Assembly (NCBI RefSeq): GCF_900113325.1 | Contig: NZ_FOOY01000006.1 | Location: 19,208 to 83,207 of the forward strand | Length of the DNA: 64,000 nucleotides | Reading direction: 5' to 3' | Source of the DNA: Sporolactobacillus nakayamae | Lineage (GTDB): Bacteria > Bacillota > Bacilli > Bacillales > Sporolactobacillaceae | Program-made: the position numbers and the translations under genes | In this document: piece after piece, positions 1-8,756 of the stretch | How the letters are laid out: each line of letters opens with the position of its first letter | How positions within the stretch are numbered: the stretch's first letter is position 1 | The notes under the pieces: model-generated | Database searches by the model: none | Told to the model about the DNA's origin: nothing | Seen by the model: the letters and a program-made list of their open reading frames with translations, nothing else

Positions 1-245
1 TCTCCGCTCTTCGGCTGAACTTTCCACGTGTTCGGTTCGGCTTTTTACTCTTTAGGTGTAACTTTTCACTCGTTAGGTTGGACTTTTGGTCTTCGGTTCG
101 ACATTTCCTCTCTTGGGTTCGACTTTGGCCGCGTTCGGTTCGACTTTCCGATGGTTCGGTTTGACTTTTCCTTCGTTAGGTTGAACTTCAATATTCGGCC
201 TAACTCCTTCTCTTATAGGTTTGCTGCGCTTCTTCCGTCAGCCGT
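1..245. repeat. 21-base tandem repeat array, left-hand copy (cut by window edge)
   Basis: A degenerate tandem array with a period of about 21 bases and core words such as GGTTCGACTTT and CGTTAGGTTGAACTT. Because 21 is a multiple of three, reading frames stay open through it and give false heptapeptide ORFs. Its right end (CGTTAGGTTGAACTTCAATA and what follows) is shared with the end of the larger array at 26690-27260. The array probably continues to the left of the window. Function unknown. Confidence 0.85.
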
Positions 246-297
246 TTAGTTATTAAGCTAAATCGCCAAAAATATTATTCCGTTAAGTTTAAAATGA

Positions 298-326
298 TTG
301 ACAGGTGAATACCCTGTAATTATAAT
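298..326 (+). promoter_or_regulatory. sigma-A promoter of the Rrf2 gene
   Basis: TTGACA at 298-303, a 17-base spacer and TATAAT at 321-326, both hexamers perfect. It reads into the Rrf2 regulator starting at 347. The -10 element is embedded in a palindromic operator, which suggests autorepression. Confidence 0.85.
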
Positions 327-333
327 AGTTACA
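315..333. promoter_or_regulatory. Predicted Rrf2/YwnA-type operator, copy 1
   Basis: TGTAAT, seven bases, then GTTACA, covering the -10 box of the promoter at 298-326. The same TGTAAY-N7-GTTACA layout recurs at 875-893 in front of the next gene. The two occurrences at adjacent genes make it a good candidate for the binding site of the regulator encoded at 347. Confidence 0.6.
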
Positions 334-346
334 GGTGGTGTAGGAA

Positions 347-763
347 ATGATCAATACCCGTGTCGCTGTCGCCGTACATATTTTAGCTCTGATCGCATCT
401 AAGCCCCATGAGGATTTGCCATCGGATTATATTGCCGCCAGTGTGAACACCAATCCGGTTGTCATTCGCAGACTTCTCGGCATGCTTAAGAAAGCCGGTT
501 TGATCCAAACAACCGCCGGCAAAGCCGGAGCGTCCTTGACTCGGCCGCCTTCCGACATCTCATTACTTGATGTATTCCGAGCGGTTGAACCGAAAGATCA
601 TCTTTTCGCCGTTCATGACAATCCGAATCCGCACTGTCCGGTAGGCAAAAGTATCCGTCACGTGCTTGACGATGCATTTGGCACTGCTCAAGCTGCTTTG
701 GAGCGCAAACTCTCAAGTGAAACGATTGAAACCATCCTTCACCATCTTTTTGAAGAAGAGTGA
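347..763 (+). CDS. ywnA: Rrf2-family transcriptional regulator (YwnA-like)
   Basis: A 138-residue Rrf2-family DNA-binding protein. The N-terminal winged helix-turn-helix spans about residues 5-65 (VAVHILALIA, then NPVVIRRLLGMLKKAGLI). The family often binds Fe-S clusters with three cysteines, but only one cysteine is present here (around NPHCPVG), so a redox-cluster sensor is unlikely. This fits YwnA of Bacillus subtilis, whose gene also lies beside an NAD(P)-binding protein gene (ywnB). Length is normal for the family. Its own promoter overlaps a palindrome, and a matching palindrome lies before the next gene, so it probably represses both. The ligand is unknown. Confidence 0.85.
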   Translation: MINTRVAVAVHILALIASKPHEDLPSDYIAASVNTNPVVIRRLLGMLKKAGLIQTTAGKAGASLTRPPSDISLLDVFRAVEPKDHLFAVHDNPNPHCPVGKSIRHVLDDAFGTAQAALERKLSSETIETILHHLFEEE

Positions 764-779
764 TTTATGCACCAAGTAG

Positions 780-868
780 GTGTGAAATCGTAAAAGATTA
801 GCGAAATCATAAGCACAACCAAGGCTTCGCTTTCTCTAAAGGCTCAGCGAAGCCAAGTTTTCTAATAA
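780..868 (+). repeat. Degenerate copy of a structured intergenic repeat with 3' hairpin
   Basis: A hairpin with arms GGCTTCGCT (823-831) and AGCGAAGCC (846-854), followed by AAGTTTTCTAATAA. The same tail (GCCAAGTTTTCTAA or GGCAAGTTTTCTAA) ends the two repeat elements at 44930-45182, and the preceding CACAACCAAGGC resembles GCAACTAAGCC there. It may also act as a weak terminator between the Rrf2 gene and the gene at 916. Confidence 0.55.
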
Positions 869-874
869 GCAAGC

Positions 875-893
875 TGTAACTAACTATGTTACA
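875..893. promoter_or_regulatory. Predicted Rrf2/YwnA-type operator, copy 2
   Basis: TGTAAC, seven bases, GTTACA; a perfect six-base inverted repeat 22 bases before the start codon of the YwnB-like gene. Same architecture as the site at 315-333. Confidence 0.6.
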
Positions 894-915
894 CCGATAA
901 GGAGGAGGATTTTCC

Positions 916-1554
916 ATGAACATCGCAATTATAGGTGCTGCGGGCAAGGCGGGATCACGCATTGCTCAAGAAGCAATCAAACGCGGCCATCAGGTGACCG
1001 CAATTGTCAGACATCCTGACAAATTAGACGATACAAGTCTCAACATTATTCAAAAAGACTTATTCGATCTGACGCGCGGAGATCTGGCAGCTTTTGACGC
1101 TATCGTAAATGCTTTTTCAGCGCCGTTTGGTCAAGAAGACCTGCATGTCAAGGCAGGAAGAAAGCTCATTGAATTAGTGACGGGTCTCTCTCAAACACGT
1201 CTGATCGTTGTTGGCGGCGCGGGCAGCCTGTTTGTTGATAAAGATCAGAAAACACGTGTCATTGATACACCGGACTTTCCGGATATCTTTAAGGCAACTG
1301 CTTCCAATCAGGCAAAGAATCTTGAAGAGCTTCAGGAAACGACTGATTTGAATTGGACCTTTATCAGTCCGTCAGCAGTCTTCGCGTTGGGCAAAAGAAC
1401 CGGTCATTACAGAACCGGAAAGGATCAACTGCTTCTCAACAACACCGGCAAAAGCTATGTCAGTTGTGAAGATTACGCAGCGGCGCTCATCGACGAAATC
1501 GAAGCACCGAAGCATGTTAGAGAACGATTTACTGTAGTTTCCGAAGAAAATTAA
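916..1554 (+). CDS. ywnB: NAD(P)H-binding, NmrA/SDR-like protein (YwnB-like)
   Basis: A 212-residue atypical short-chain dehydrogenase. The N-terminal nucleotide-binding loop reads IAIIGAAGKAGSRIAQEA (about residues 3-20, GxxGxxG type), followed by a Rossmann fold with VVGGAGSLF near residue 98. COG2910-type proteins of this kind bind NAD(P)H; their substrate is generally unknown. The start follows a strong AAGGAGGAGG site. It is preceded by the predicted Rrf2 operator at 875-893, so it is probably a target of the neighbouring regulator, as in the ywnA-ywnB pair of Bacillus subtilis. Confidence 0.8.
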   Translation: MNIAIIGAAGKAGSRIAQEAIKRGHQVTAIVRHPDKLDDTSLNIIQKDLFDLTRGDLAAFDAIVNAFSAPFGQEDLHVKAGRKLIELVTGLSQTRLIVVGGAGSLFVDKDQKTRVIDTPDFPDIFKATASNQAKNLEELQETTDLNWTFISPSAVFALGKRTGHYRTGKDQLLLNNTGKSYVSCEDYAAALIDEIEAPKHVRERFTVVSEEN

Positions 1555-1631
1555 AAGCTAATAAATCAGCAGAACACGCAGCTGCGTTGATTCTAAAATA
1601 GATTTCAAAAAACCATTAGGAGTGGATGAAC

Positions 1632-2156
1632 ATGGCAAAATGGACAATTGATTCAGCACACACAGAAACAGGCTTCTCTGTAAAACATATGGGGCTCTCA
1701 AATGTAAGAGGAAACTTCAAGACAACATCAGGCAATGTGACAACTGATTACAGCGGAAAAATTACTGCGGTCGAGGTTACGATTGACGTCGCTAGTATTG
1801 ATACGCGCATTAAAGATCGTGATGATCACTTAAAAAGCGCCGATTTCTTTGATGCAGAAAAATTTCCGGAAATCAAATTTGTATCAACAAAAGTGACCGC
1901 ATCTGATGATGGCGACTATGAAATTGAGGGAACACTCACGATCAAGGGAACGAGCAAAGCAGTGACCTTTGAAGCAGAGGTTGGCTCTCCTGTCGACGAT
2001 CCATATGGTCTCAAACGAAACGGTGCAAGCTTGTCCTTTGCGATTGATCGTCGCGAATACGGCTTAGTTTGGAGCCAATCACTTGCTAACGGCAATCTTG
2101 TTGTCAGCAACAAGATCAAGATTAATGTTGAAGCTGAATTTACGCAAAACGCTTAA
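1632..2156 (+). CDS. YceI-family lipocalin-like protein
   Basis: A 174-residue single-domain YceI-like protein. The family motif set is clear: WTIDSAHTETGFSVKHMGLS at the N terminus, then KFPEIKFVST and GTLTIKGTSK in the middle. YceI proteins form an eight-stranded barrel that binds polyisoprenoid or other amphiphilic ligands. No signal peptide is seen, so this copy is cytoplasmic. An in-frame ATG at 1626 touches the AGGAGTGG ribosome site, so the ATG at 1632 (about nine bases from the core) is preferred. It follows ywnB by about 75 bases and could be co-transcribed. It ends at a strong terminator. Confidence 0.88.
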   Translation: MAKWTIDSAHTETGFSVKHMGLSNVRGNFKTTSGNVTTDYSGKITAVEVTIDVASIDTRIKDRDDHLKSADFFDAEKFPEIKFVSTKVTASDDGDYEIEGTLTIKGTSKAVTFEAEVGSPVDDPYGLKRNGASLSFAIDRREYGLVWSQSLANGNLVVSNKIKINVEAEFTQNA

Positions 2157-2164
2157 TAACCTGC

Positions 2165-2212
2165 AAAAAATAAGAGCGGACGGCTTATCCAAGCTGTCCG
2201 TTCTTATTTTAT
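2165..2212. terminator. Bidirectional rho-independent terminator
   Basis: A 15-bp stem, AAGAGCGGACGGCTT with AAGCTGTCCGTTCTT, around ATCC. It is flanked by an A-run on the left and a T-rich run on the right, so it serves the YceI gene (plus) and the ParB-like gene (minus). Confidence 0.85.
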
Positions 2213-2595
2213 TTTTCTTTTCTCACTGCTTTTTCACAACGCTTAATCCATTCGTTTTCAAATTGATCATGGGGGAGGATTCGTTCTTTCAAGTCGTCGA
2301 TGAACATGACACGCTCTTCGCGGCACCAGTTGAGGCGGCTTTGATAAAGGTTCATATCCAAATCATCTTCATCCCAATAGACCGGAATGACCGATATTTT
2401 CGCCTCACTATAGAGGAAAGCGCGCGTGTGACCATCAGTCAGAAAAGCCTCACCCCCATTTTTCTTAATGGGGAGCGGCGCATTGAAGCGCACATTAAGC
2501 GGATCAAATAGCTCTTTTAAGCGATCAATTTTATCCTGATCTAAGTAAAGCTGGCTTGGTCGAATCTGGTATAAATCCATTAAAAATGATCTCAT
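2209..2595 (-). CDS. ParB/sulfiredoxin-fold hypothetical protein
   Basis: A 128-residue protein of unknown role. Residues about 8-75 resemble a ParB-N or sulfiredoxin-like nucleotide-binding fold: DLYQIRPSQLYLDQDKIDRL is followed by the signature LTDGHTRAFLY, equivalent to the DGHHR loop of ParB-like proteins. No helix-turn-helix DNA-binding domain follows, unlike chromosomal ParB or Noc, so a partition role is unlikely. It lies 15 bases downstream of the Bcr/CflA transporter on the same strand and is probably co-transcribed. The charged C-terminal half has no recognised domain. Other fold members are nucleases, kinases or CTPases. Confidence 0.6.
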   Translation of the reverse strand: MRSFLMDLYQIRPSQLYLDQDKIDRLKELFDPLNVRFNAPLPIKKNGGEAFLTDGHTRAFLYSEAKISVIPVYWDEDDLDMNLYQSRLNWCREERVMFIDDLKERILPHDQFENEWIKRCEKAVRKEK

Positions 2596-2610
2596 GCTGT
2601 CAATCTCTTT

Positions 2611-3852
2611 TCATTTCGTGATTTTTAAAGATCCCTTAGCGATAAAAAACAAATAGATGAAGAGCGCGCTTACTTCACAGAAGAGAATCATCAGCGCCAT
2701 CGGAAAATACGTATGGCTGCCGCCAAGTCCGACTAGCGGCGAGAGCAACGCGCCAACGGTATTCATGCCCATCCCGAGAATCGCCGATGCACTTCCCGCC
2801 GCTCTCCCCTGACTTTGCATCGCTAGCGAGAAAGCCGTTGAGTTGACAAGCCCTACCATTGAAACAACGAGGAAAAGCGGAATCATCACTGCGATTAAAT
2901 GTGGCGGTTCAAACAATAAGCTCGCAAAAAGCGCAATACTTCCGATTGTCGCTATATAAATACCGGTTCGCAAAATTTTTCGTGCATCCACTCGGCCGGC
3001 GAGCAGGCCCGCAAGCTGCGACATAAGCACAATGCCAAGACCATTGGTGGCGAAAAACAAGCTGAATCCCTGTGGTGACACCGAAAACATGTCCTGGAGT
3101 ACAAATGATGAAGCCGAAATATAGCAGAACATCGCACCCATAACGAGCCCTAATACGAGCGCGTACCCAACGAAGCGGGTGTCGCGAAAAATATGACCCA
3201 TCGCGGATACGGTCGCGCCAATGCCACCGGAAATCCGTTTTTCGGCAGGCAGTGTTTCCGGTATACAGGTTACAGCTCCAATAAAAAGCAAGAAACCAAT
3301 CACGCACAGCACGACAAAAACACCGTGCCAAGAAGTAAACCGGAGCACAAAACCACCCAAAATTGGTGCCAATATTGGGAAAATGCCATTAACCGCCATC
3401 AGCATTGAGAAAAATTTCGTTAGTTTCGTGCCGGCATACAGATCCCTGGCGATCGCTCGCGAAATCACCATCCCCGCCGCTCCCGCCATCCCTTGAATCA
3501 GGCGCAGAACAACGAGCAATCCGATGGATGTGGTGATGGAGCAAAGAAAAGAAGTTAGTGTAAATGTGATCAGTCCGGCAAGCAAAGGAAGCTTCCGTCC
3601 AAATTTATCACTGAGTGGGCCTAAAATAAGTTGTCCTACCGCGAGCCCGATCAGACAGGCGGTGATACTTAATTGCGCCATAGATGTTGTTGTCTGCAGA
3701 TCTCTTGTCAGCGACGGCAAGGAAGGAAGATACATGTCCATTGATAGCGGTCCGAACGCACCAAGTGCTCCGAGTACAAGCACAAAACGGACATGTGCCC
3801 CTCTTCCAAGTCCCGGCACCGCCGAAGCTGTTTGTGTTGCTTTCACGTTCAA
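2611..3852 (-). CDS. Bcr/CflA-family MFS drug efflux transporter
   Basis: A 413-residue membrane protein with about twelve hydrophobic segments. The Bcr/CflA hallmark follows the first segment (FGPLSMDMYLPSLPSLTRDL), with the MFS loop motif LGPLSDKFGRKLPLL around residues 80-95. This drug:proton antiporter family exports compounds such as bicyclomycin, chloramphenicol or sulfonamides; the substrate here is unknown. The start is TTG at 3852, preceded by an AAAGG site; no better ATG fits. An extended -10 box (TGCTATGAT on the minus strand, near 3890) may drive it. The downstream ParB-like gene is probably in the same transcript. Confidence 0.88.
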   Translation of the reverse strand: MNVKATQTASAVPGLGRGAHVRFVLVLGALGAFGPLSMDMYLPSLPSLTRDLQTTTSMAQLSITACLIGLAVGQLILGPLSDKFGRKLPLLAGLITFTLTSFLCSITTSIGLLVVLRLIQGMAGAAGMVISRAIARDLYAGTKLTKFFSMLMAVNGIFPILAPILGGFVLRFTSWHGVFVVLCVIGFLLFIGAVTCIPETLPAEKRISGGIGATVSAMGHIFRDTRFVGYALVLGLVMGAMFCYISASSFVLQDMFSVSPQGFSLFFATNGLGIVLMSQLAGLLAGRVDARKILRTGIYIATIGSIALFASLLFEPPHLIAVMIPLFLVVSMVGLVNSTAFSLAMQSQGRAAGSASAILGMGMNTVGALLSPLVGLGGSHTYFPMALMILFCEVSALFIYLFFIAKGSLKITK

Positions 3853-3988
3853 TCAGCCTTTCCATTCACGAAGTTCTTGTGGCTATCATAGCAAAAAACT
3901 GGTTGGTGTTGCTGAATTTCAACTAGATAATCGTGGAAAAACCGAACTTGCATTAAGATGCAACGACTTGACCCGTCCATTCAGACGG

Positions 3989-4933
3989 TTAAACAAGTCC
4001 GGTTTGTTCAGGAATTTCCAGCATAATATTCATGCATTGAATCGCCGCCCCGGAAGCTCCTTTGCCTAAATTATCTAATCGTGTCATCAGCATGATTCGA
4101 TCGTCGTTCCCAAGCACAAAAAGTTCCGCCCTATTTGTATCGTTGCATGCCGTAATGTCGAAACTCCCATCTTCAAGAAATCCTTCCGTCTCATTAGGCA
4201 TAACGTTTACAAATGGTTCTCCGGAATAATAATTTGCTAAAAAATGACGTATCTCTTCAGGTGAGTGATCTTTAGCTAACTTATTAGAGAATAGTGGAAT
4301 GCTTACGGCTAGTCCTTTATAATAATCGCAAATAACCGGGATGAGCATTGGCTTATCGTCCAGTCCTGCATACTTTTGAATTTCAGGTAAATGTTTGTGA
4401 TTTTGACTCAACGCATAGTGTCTCGGGATGTCTAAATGTCGGTCTCTATTCCCACTCTCGTATTTTGCAATCACATCTTTACCACCGCCACTATAACCTG
4501 TAACGGAGAAAATAGCTGCCGGATAATTTTTCGGGACAATTCCACCTTTTACTAATGGGGAAAGCGCCAATATTGCCGCGGTTGCATGGCACCCGGGAAC
4601 ACTCACACGTTTCGAATTTTTTATTCTATCTCTTTGGGTTGGGCCAAGTTCAGGTATTCCATATGCCCAATCGTCGTCAATCCTGTGTGCGCTGCTCGCG
4701 TCAATGATTCTCGTTTCACTGTTTTCAATGAGCTTTACCGCCTCTTTAGCCGCCTGATCAGGGAGGCATAGAAAAACGATGTCCGCTTCATTCATGTATT
4801 TTTTTCTCGTTTCAGGATCTCGTCTTTTTTCATAGTCTATAGTTAAGATTTGTACATTTTGATGCTTCGACAAATAGTCTTTAATTTTTAATCCTGTAGT
4901 ACCATATTGACCGTCTACATATACACAATACAT
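3989..4933 (-). CDS. argC: N-acetyl-gamma-glutamyl-phosphate reductase, type 2 (second ArgC)
   Basis: About 314 residues, matching the shorter type-2 ArgC family. It has the N-terminal VYVDGQYGTTGLKI nucleotide loop, VSVPGCHATAAILAL with the catalytic Cys near residue 110, and VTGYSGGGKDVI in the catalytic domain. The enzyme makes N-acetylglutamate-5-semialdehyde with NADPH in arginine synthesis. A GTG at 4942 is possible but lies too near the AAAGGA site; ATG at 4933 matches the family N terminus better. The window also carries a normal type-1 argC at 16338 in the arg operon, so this is an extra, non-homologous-length copy just past the operon's terminator. It may serve a specialised or conditional pathway. 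Confidence 0.85.
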   Translation of the reverse strand: MYCVYVDGQYGTTGLKIKDYLSKHQNVQILTIDYEKRRDPETRKKYMNEADIVFLCLPDQAAKEAVKLIENSETRIIDASSAHRIDDDWAYGIPELGPTQRDRIKNSKRVSVPGCHATAAILALSPLVKGGIVPKNYPAAIFSVTGYSGGGKDVIAKYESGNRDRHLDIPRHYALSQNHKHLPEIQKYAGLDDKPMLIPVICDYYKGLAVSIPLFSNKLAKDHSPEEIRHFLANYYSGEPFVNVMPNETEGFLEDGSFDITACNDTNRAELFVLGNDDRIMLMTRLDNLGKGASGAAIQCMNIMLEIPEQTGLV

Positions 4934-4961
4934 AACGCGCACAATCCTTTCTTTCGTAGGT

Positions 4962-4998
4962 CTAAAAAAAAACGGATACGTTTTATCCGTATCCGGTG
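4962..4998 (-). terminator. Terminator or attenuator between argH and the type-2 argC
   Basis: On the minus strand, CCGGATACG and CGTATCCG form a hairpin followed by nine U. It lies downstream of argH and only about 30 bases upstream of the type-2 argC start, leaving no room for a promoter in between. It therefore either ends the arg operon transcript or works as an attenuator in the leader of the second argC. Confidence 0.75.
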
Positions 4999-5043
4999 CT
5001 TTAAGTAAAAATAGTAAGCTAATTTAGGGGGTAATAAACCTTA

Positions 5044-5071
5044 CAGTAAGAATACAATTTGTGGAATTCTT
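5044..5071. promoter_or_regulatory. Inverted repeat in argH-argC2 spacer
   Basis: Perfect eight-base arms GTAAGAAT and ATTCTTAC separated by 12 bases. It could be an operator or a competing RNA hairpin ahead of the terminator at 4962-4998. It does not match the ArgR consensus well enough to call it an ARG box. Confidence 0.4.
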
Positions 5072-5100
5072 ACGGAAAGACACTATATGAAACAGCTGTC

Positions 5101-6489
5101 TCAGAATGAATGATTCTGATGCAGTCGTGTTTCCGCGAGTTTCAATTGTTGCTCAATTTGATGTGGCGCAGTGCCGCCTTCACTTTCACGGGCGCGCATC
5201 ACATTTTCAGGAAGCAGTGCTTCAAAGATATCCTCTTCAAAAAGAGGACTGAATTGCTTGTACTCTTCCAAATCTAGATCAAGCAAATACTTTTTATTTT
5301 CAATGGCATAGAGGACCATTTTTCCGGTGACCGCATGCGCGTCACGGAACGGCAGTCCTTTTTTCGCCAGGTAATCCGCAATATCGGTAGCATTCGAATA
5401 GTCTTTTTCAACAGCGTGACGCATCCGATCTTTCTTGACGGTCATGGTCTCAAGGATTGGGGCGAGTAATTTAAGTGCCCCTTCCAGCGTTTTGACGGTG
5501 TCAAAAATGCCTTCTTTGTCTTCCTGCATGTCTTTGTTATAGGCAAGCGGAAGTCCCTTGAGCACAGTCAGCAAGCCGACCAAATGTCCAAACACGCGAC
5601 CGGTTTTGCCGCGCAGCAACTCGGATACGTCCGGGTTTTTCTTCTGCGGCATGATGCTGGAACCTGTGCAGAATGCGTCATCCAATTCAATGAACTGGAA
5701 TTCCTGGCTGCTCCAAAGCACCATTTCTTCAGACAGGCGCGAGAGATGAACCATGATCAACGAGCAGTCCGCAAGCGCCTCGACGACAAAGTCACGGTCA
5801 CTGACCGCATCCATGCTGTTTGGGTAGACATCATCGAAATCAAGCAGTTCAGCCACACGACGACGATTGATCGGGAAAGTCGTCCCAGCCAATGCACCGG
5901 CGCCAAGCGGCAGAATGTTGATCCGCTTAACGCTATCCTTTAACCGACCTTTATCACGCTCAAACATCCAAAAATAGGCGAGCATGTGATGCGCGAAGGA
6001 GATCGGCTGCGCGCGCTGAAGATGTGTGTATCCGGGAAGAATCGTGTCCACATTGGCTTTCGCTTGCTCAAGAAGTGCATATTGCACATCTTCGAGCAAG
6101 TCGATCAGAACCTGAGTCTTCTTCCGCATGTACAGGTGCATGTCGGTCGCGACTTGGTCATTTCGGCTGCGTCCGGTGTGAAGCTTGCCGCCGACCGCAC
6201 CAATTTCATCAATCAGCATCTTCTCAATGTTCATGTGAATATCTTCCATGTCCGTTGAAAAATGTGCTTCGCCGTTCTCTATCTTTTTCAAGATGGCGCG
6301 CAGTCCCTGCTGAATGGTTTTTGCCTCTTCTTCTGTGACTACGCCGCATTCTCCGAGCATCTGAACATGCGCCAGACTGCCTTCGATATCTTCTTTTGCT
6401 AGTTCCTGATCATATGAAATCGATGCGGTGTAGTCATCAACCAGTTTATTGGTTGACTTCGTAAACCGGCCGCCCCATAGTTTCGCCAT
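5101..6489 (-). CDS. argH: Argininosuccinate lyase
   Basis: A 462-residue fumarase/aspartase-superfamily enzyme that splits argininosuccinate into arginine and fumarate, the last step of arginine synthesis. Seen: N-terminal [24 protein letters not shown] near residue 105, [20 protein letters not shown] near 155, and the signature loop [12 protein letters not shown] near 280. The start at 6489 sits six bases after GGAGG; a longer in-frame extension lacks a better site. It overlaps the end of argG by 44 bases, indicating translational coupling, and is the last gene of the nine-gene arg operon. Confidence 0.97.
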   Translation of the reverse strand: MAKLWGGRFTKSTNKLVDDYTASISYDQELAKEDIEGSLAHVQMLGECGVVTEEEAKTIQQGLRAILKKIENGEAHFSTDMEDIHMNIEKMLIDEIGAVGGKLHTGRSRNDQVATDMHLYMRKKTQVLIDLLEDVQYALLEQAKANVDTILPGYTHLQRAQPISFAHHMLAYFWMFERDKGRLKDSVKRINILPLGAGALAGTTFPINRRRVAELLDFDDVYPNSMDAVSDRDFVVEALADCSLIMVHLSRLSEEMVLWSSQEFQFIELDDAFCTGSSIMPQKKNPDVSELLRGKTGRVFGHLVGLLTVLKGLPLAYNKDMQEDKEGIFDTVKTLEGALKLLAPILETMTVKKDRMRHAVEKDYSNATDIADYLAKKGLPFRDAHAVTGKMVLYAIENKKYLLDLDLEEYKQFSPLFEEDIFEALLPENVMRARESEGGTAPHQIEQQLKLAETRLHQNHSF

Positions 6490-7693
6490 GATCTGCCTCC
6501 TTATGCACTTCCGCATTCACTTTGGTCGGGAGTCCCCACAGCTTGATGAAGCCTACGGCTGCGTTATGATCAAACGCGTCGCCTGTTGTGTAAGTCGCCA
6601 ATTTTTCGTTGTATAGGCTTTTTTCCGATGCGCGTCCAACAACGACATGGTTACCTTTGAACAGTTTCACGCGTACTTTTCCGGAAACGACTTCCTGAGT
6701 TTGCTTTACAAAAGCCATCAGCGCTTCTCTAATCGGTGAGTACCAAAGACCATCATAGATCACTTGAGAAATTTCTTTATCGATCAACGGCTTGAATTTA
6801 GAAACTTCTTTGGTCAGCGTTATCGTTTCAAGTCCCTGATGCGCGTTGATCAGAATCAGCGCAGCCGGATTTTCATAAACTTCACGTGATTTGATGCCGA
6901 CAAGACGGTTTTCGATATGGTCAATCCGTCCGACTCCGTGAAGTCCGCCAAGCGCGTTTAATTCTTTAATAATTTCGATAAAAGGCTTTTTCACGCCATT
7001 TAAAGCAACCGGAAGACCTTTTTCAAATTCAATTTCGATATATTCCGGTACATCCGGTGTTTTTTCAATTGGATTCGTCCAAGCGAACGCTTCTTCAGGT
7101 GCTTCGTTCCATGGGTTTTCCAGAACGCCGGCTTCGCACGCACGTCCCCAGATGTTCGCGTCAATCGAGAATGGATTGTCGAGATCAACTGGGATAGGAA
7201 TATTGTTCTTTTCCGCATATTTAATTTCTTCGTCACGCGTCATGCCCCATTCACGAACCGGTGCAACAACTTTCAGGGACGGATCGAGTGCCTGAATGGC
7301 TACTTCAAAACGAACTTGGTCGTTTCCTTTTCCTGTGCAGCCGTGAGCAACAGCTGTCGCGCCTTCTTTATGCGCAACGTCAACGAGTAATTTACCGATG
7401 AGCGGGCGTGAAAGACCTGAAGAAAGCGGGTAAACGCCTTCGTACAATGCGTTCGCTTGGAGGGCCGGAGCAAGGTATCCTTCTGCAAGCAATTCTTTCG
7501 CATCAACGACATATGATTTGATCGCGCCGACATCAATTGCCTTTTGCTTCACTTTATCAAGGTCTTTACCTTCTTCGCCGACATCAATGCTGAGTGCGAT
7601 TACATCATAGTTGTACTTGTCTTGCAGATACTTAATGCAGACCGAAGTATCCAGACCGCCGGAATATGCTAAAACGATTTTTTCTTTTGCCAT
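6446..7693 (-). CDS. argG: Argininosuccinate synthase
   Basis: A 415-residue ATP-dependent ligase joining citrulline and aspartate. The N-terminal PP-loop [15 protein letters not shown] (about residues 9-23) binds [16 protein letters not shown] (near 118) and [12 protein letters not shown] (near 175) are family blocks. Its 3' end overlaps argH by 44 bases. The 94-base gap after argF is AT-rich and may hold a secondary promoter, since argGH is often a separate unit in bacilli, but none is clear. Confidence 0.97.
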   Translation of the reverse strand: MAKEKIVLAYSGGLDTSVCIKYLQDKYNYDVIALSIDVGEEGKDLDKVKQKAIDVGAIKSYVVDAKELLAEGYLAPALQANALYEGVYPLSSGLSRPLIGKLLVDVAHKEGATAVAHGCTGKGNDQVRFEVAIQALDPSLKVVAPVREWGMTRDEEIKYAEKNNIPIPVDLDNPFSIDANIWGRACEAGVLENPWNEAPEEAFAWTNPIEKTPDVPEYIEIEFEKGLPVALNGVKKPFIEIIKELNALGGLHGVGRIDHIENRLVGIKSREVYENPAALILINAHQGLETITLTKEVSKFKPLIDKEISQVIYDGLWYSPIREALMAFVKQTQEVVSGKVRVKLFKGNHVVVGRASEKSLYNEKLATYTTGDAFDHNAAVGFIKLWGLPTKVNAEVHKEADHGETMGRPVYEVNQ

Positions 7694-7787
7694 TAGTGAA
7701 ACCCTCCTGGAATAAATTATTTTTAGAATGTATTTTTCCTAGAATAAGAAAAACTAAAATTTTGCCAACATGCCGCCTCTCTAACGT

Positions 7788-8756
7788 TTAGGCGTTCTTT
7801 TCCAGCAAACATTTCAGAATTGCTTTATGCGCGTGCAGACGGTTTTCCGCCTCATCAAATACAACGGAATGCGCACCGTCAATCACGCTTTCCGTGACCT
7901 CTTCACCGCGGTGAGCAGGCAGGCAATGCATGAAGATATGATCCGGTTTTGCTAAAGCGACCAGTGCGTCGTCGACTTGGAAGCCTTTAAAATCATGCAG
8001 ACGCTTTTCAGTCTCATCTTCATCGCCCATGCTCAGCCATGTATCGGTGATCACGACATCGCAGCCTTCAGCCGCTTCCTGAGGCGAGTTGGTGAACGCG
8101 ATGGTACAACCATTCTTTGCGCCTCTTGCCTTCGCTGCTTCAAGAATTGCCGCATCCGGTTCGTAGCCTTTGGGGCTCGCGACCGTCATGTCCATGCCGA
8201 CTGCGGCGGCGCCTTCCATTAATGAGTGCGCCATATTGTTGTAGCCATCGCCGATGAAGCATGTTTTTAACCCTTCAAGCTTGCCTTTATGCTCAAAAAT
8301 AGTCAATAGATCGGCAATAATCTGTGTCGGATGGTGAGTGTCCGTCAACCCGTTAATCACCGGAACATCGGCGTTAGCCGCTAATTCTTCAACCACTTCA
8401 TGGCCGAATGTCCGAATCATGATACCATCGACAAATCGTGAAAGCACTTTCGCCGTATCCGCGATCGTTTCGCCGCGGCCAATTTGAATATCTTTGCTGC
8501 TTAAGTATAACGCAGAACCACCGAGGTGGTACATACCTACTTCAAATGCCACACGCGTTCTCGTTGAGGCTTTCTCGAAGATCATCGCGAGCGTCTGACC
8601 TTCTAAGAAATGGTGCGGAACGCCTTGCTTTTGCATCGCCTTAAGCGCAACGGCCGTTTGTAAAAAGGTCTTCAATTCGTCTTCTGTAAATTCGGCAATC
8701 GTTAGAAAGTCTCTGCCTTGTAGTGTTGAAGCCGTCTCGTTTGTCAAATTACTCAC
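7788..8756 (-). CDS. argF: Ornithine carbamoyltransferase
   Basis: A 322-residue enzyme making citrulline from ornithine and carbamoyl phosphate. The carbamoyl-phosphate site STRTR is at residues 64-68, HHPTQIIADLLT near 140, and the ornithine-site block HCLPAHRGEEV near 273. It starts with GTG, and GTGA is shared with the carB stop (four-base overlap), so translation is coupled. Anabolic rather than catabolic use is inferred from its place after carAB, the order seen in Bacillus subtilis. Confidence 0.96.
   Translation of the reverse strand: MSNLTNETASTLQGRDFLTIAEFTEDELKTFLQTAVALKAMQKQGVPHHFLEGQTLAMIFEKASTRTRVAFEVGMYHLGGSALYLSSKDIQIGRGETIADTAKVLSRFVDGIMIRTFGHEVVEELAANADVPVINGLTDTHHPTQIIADLLTIFEHKGKLEGLKTCFIGDGYNNMAHSLMEGAAAVGMDMTVASPKGYEPDAAILEAAKARGAKNGCTIAFTNSPQEAAEGCDVVITDTWLSMGDEDETEKRLHDFKGFQVDDALVALAKPDHIFMHCLPAHRGEEVTESVIDGAHSVVFDEAENRLHAHKAILKCLLEKNA

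Noticed and set aside
28-249. Plus-strand ORF with repeated RFDF heptapeptides
   Set aside because: It is the translation of the 21-base repeat array; no ribosome site, and the same region is open in other frames.
7694-7787. ARG box or separate promoter before argG
   Set aside because: The AT-rich spacer has partial matches only; not convincing enough to list.
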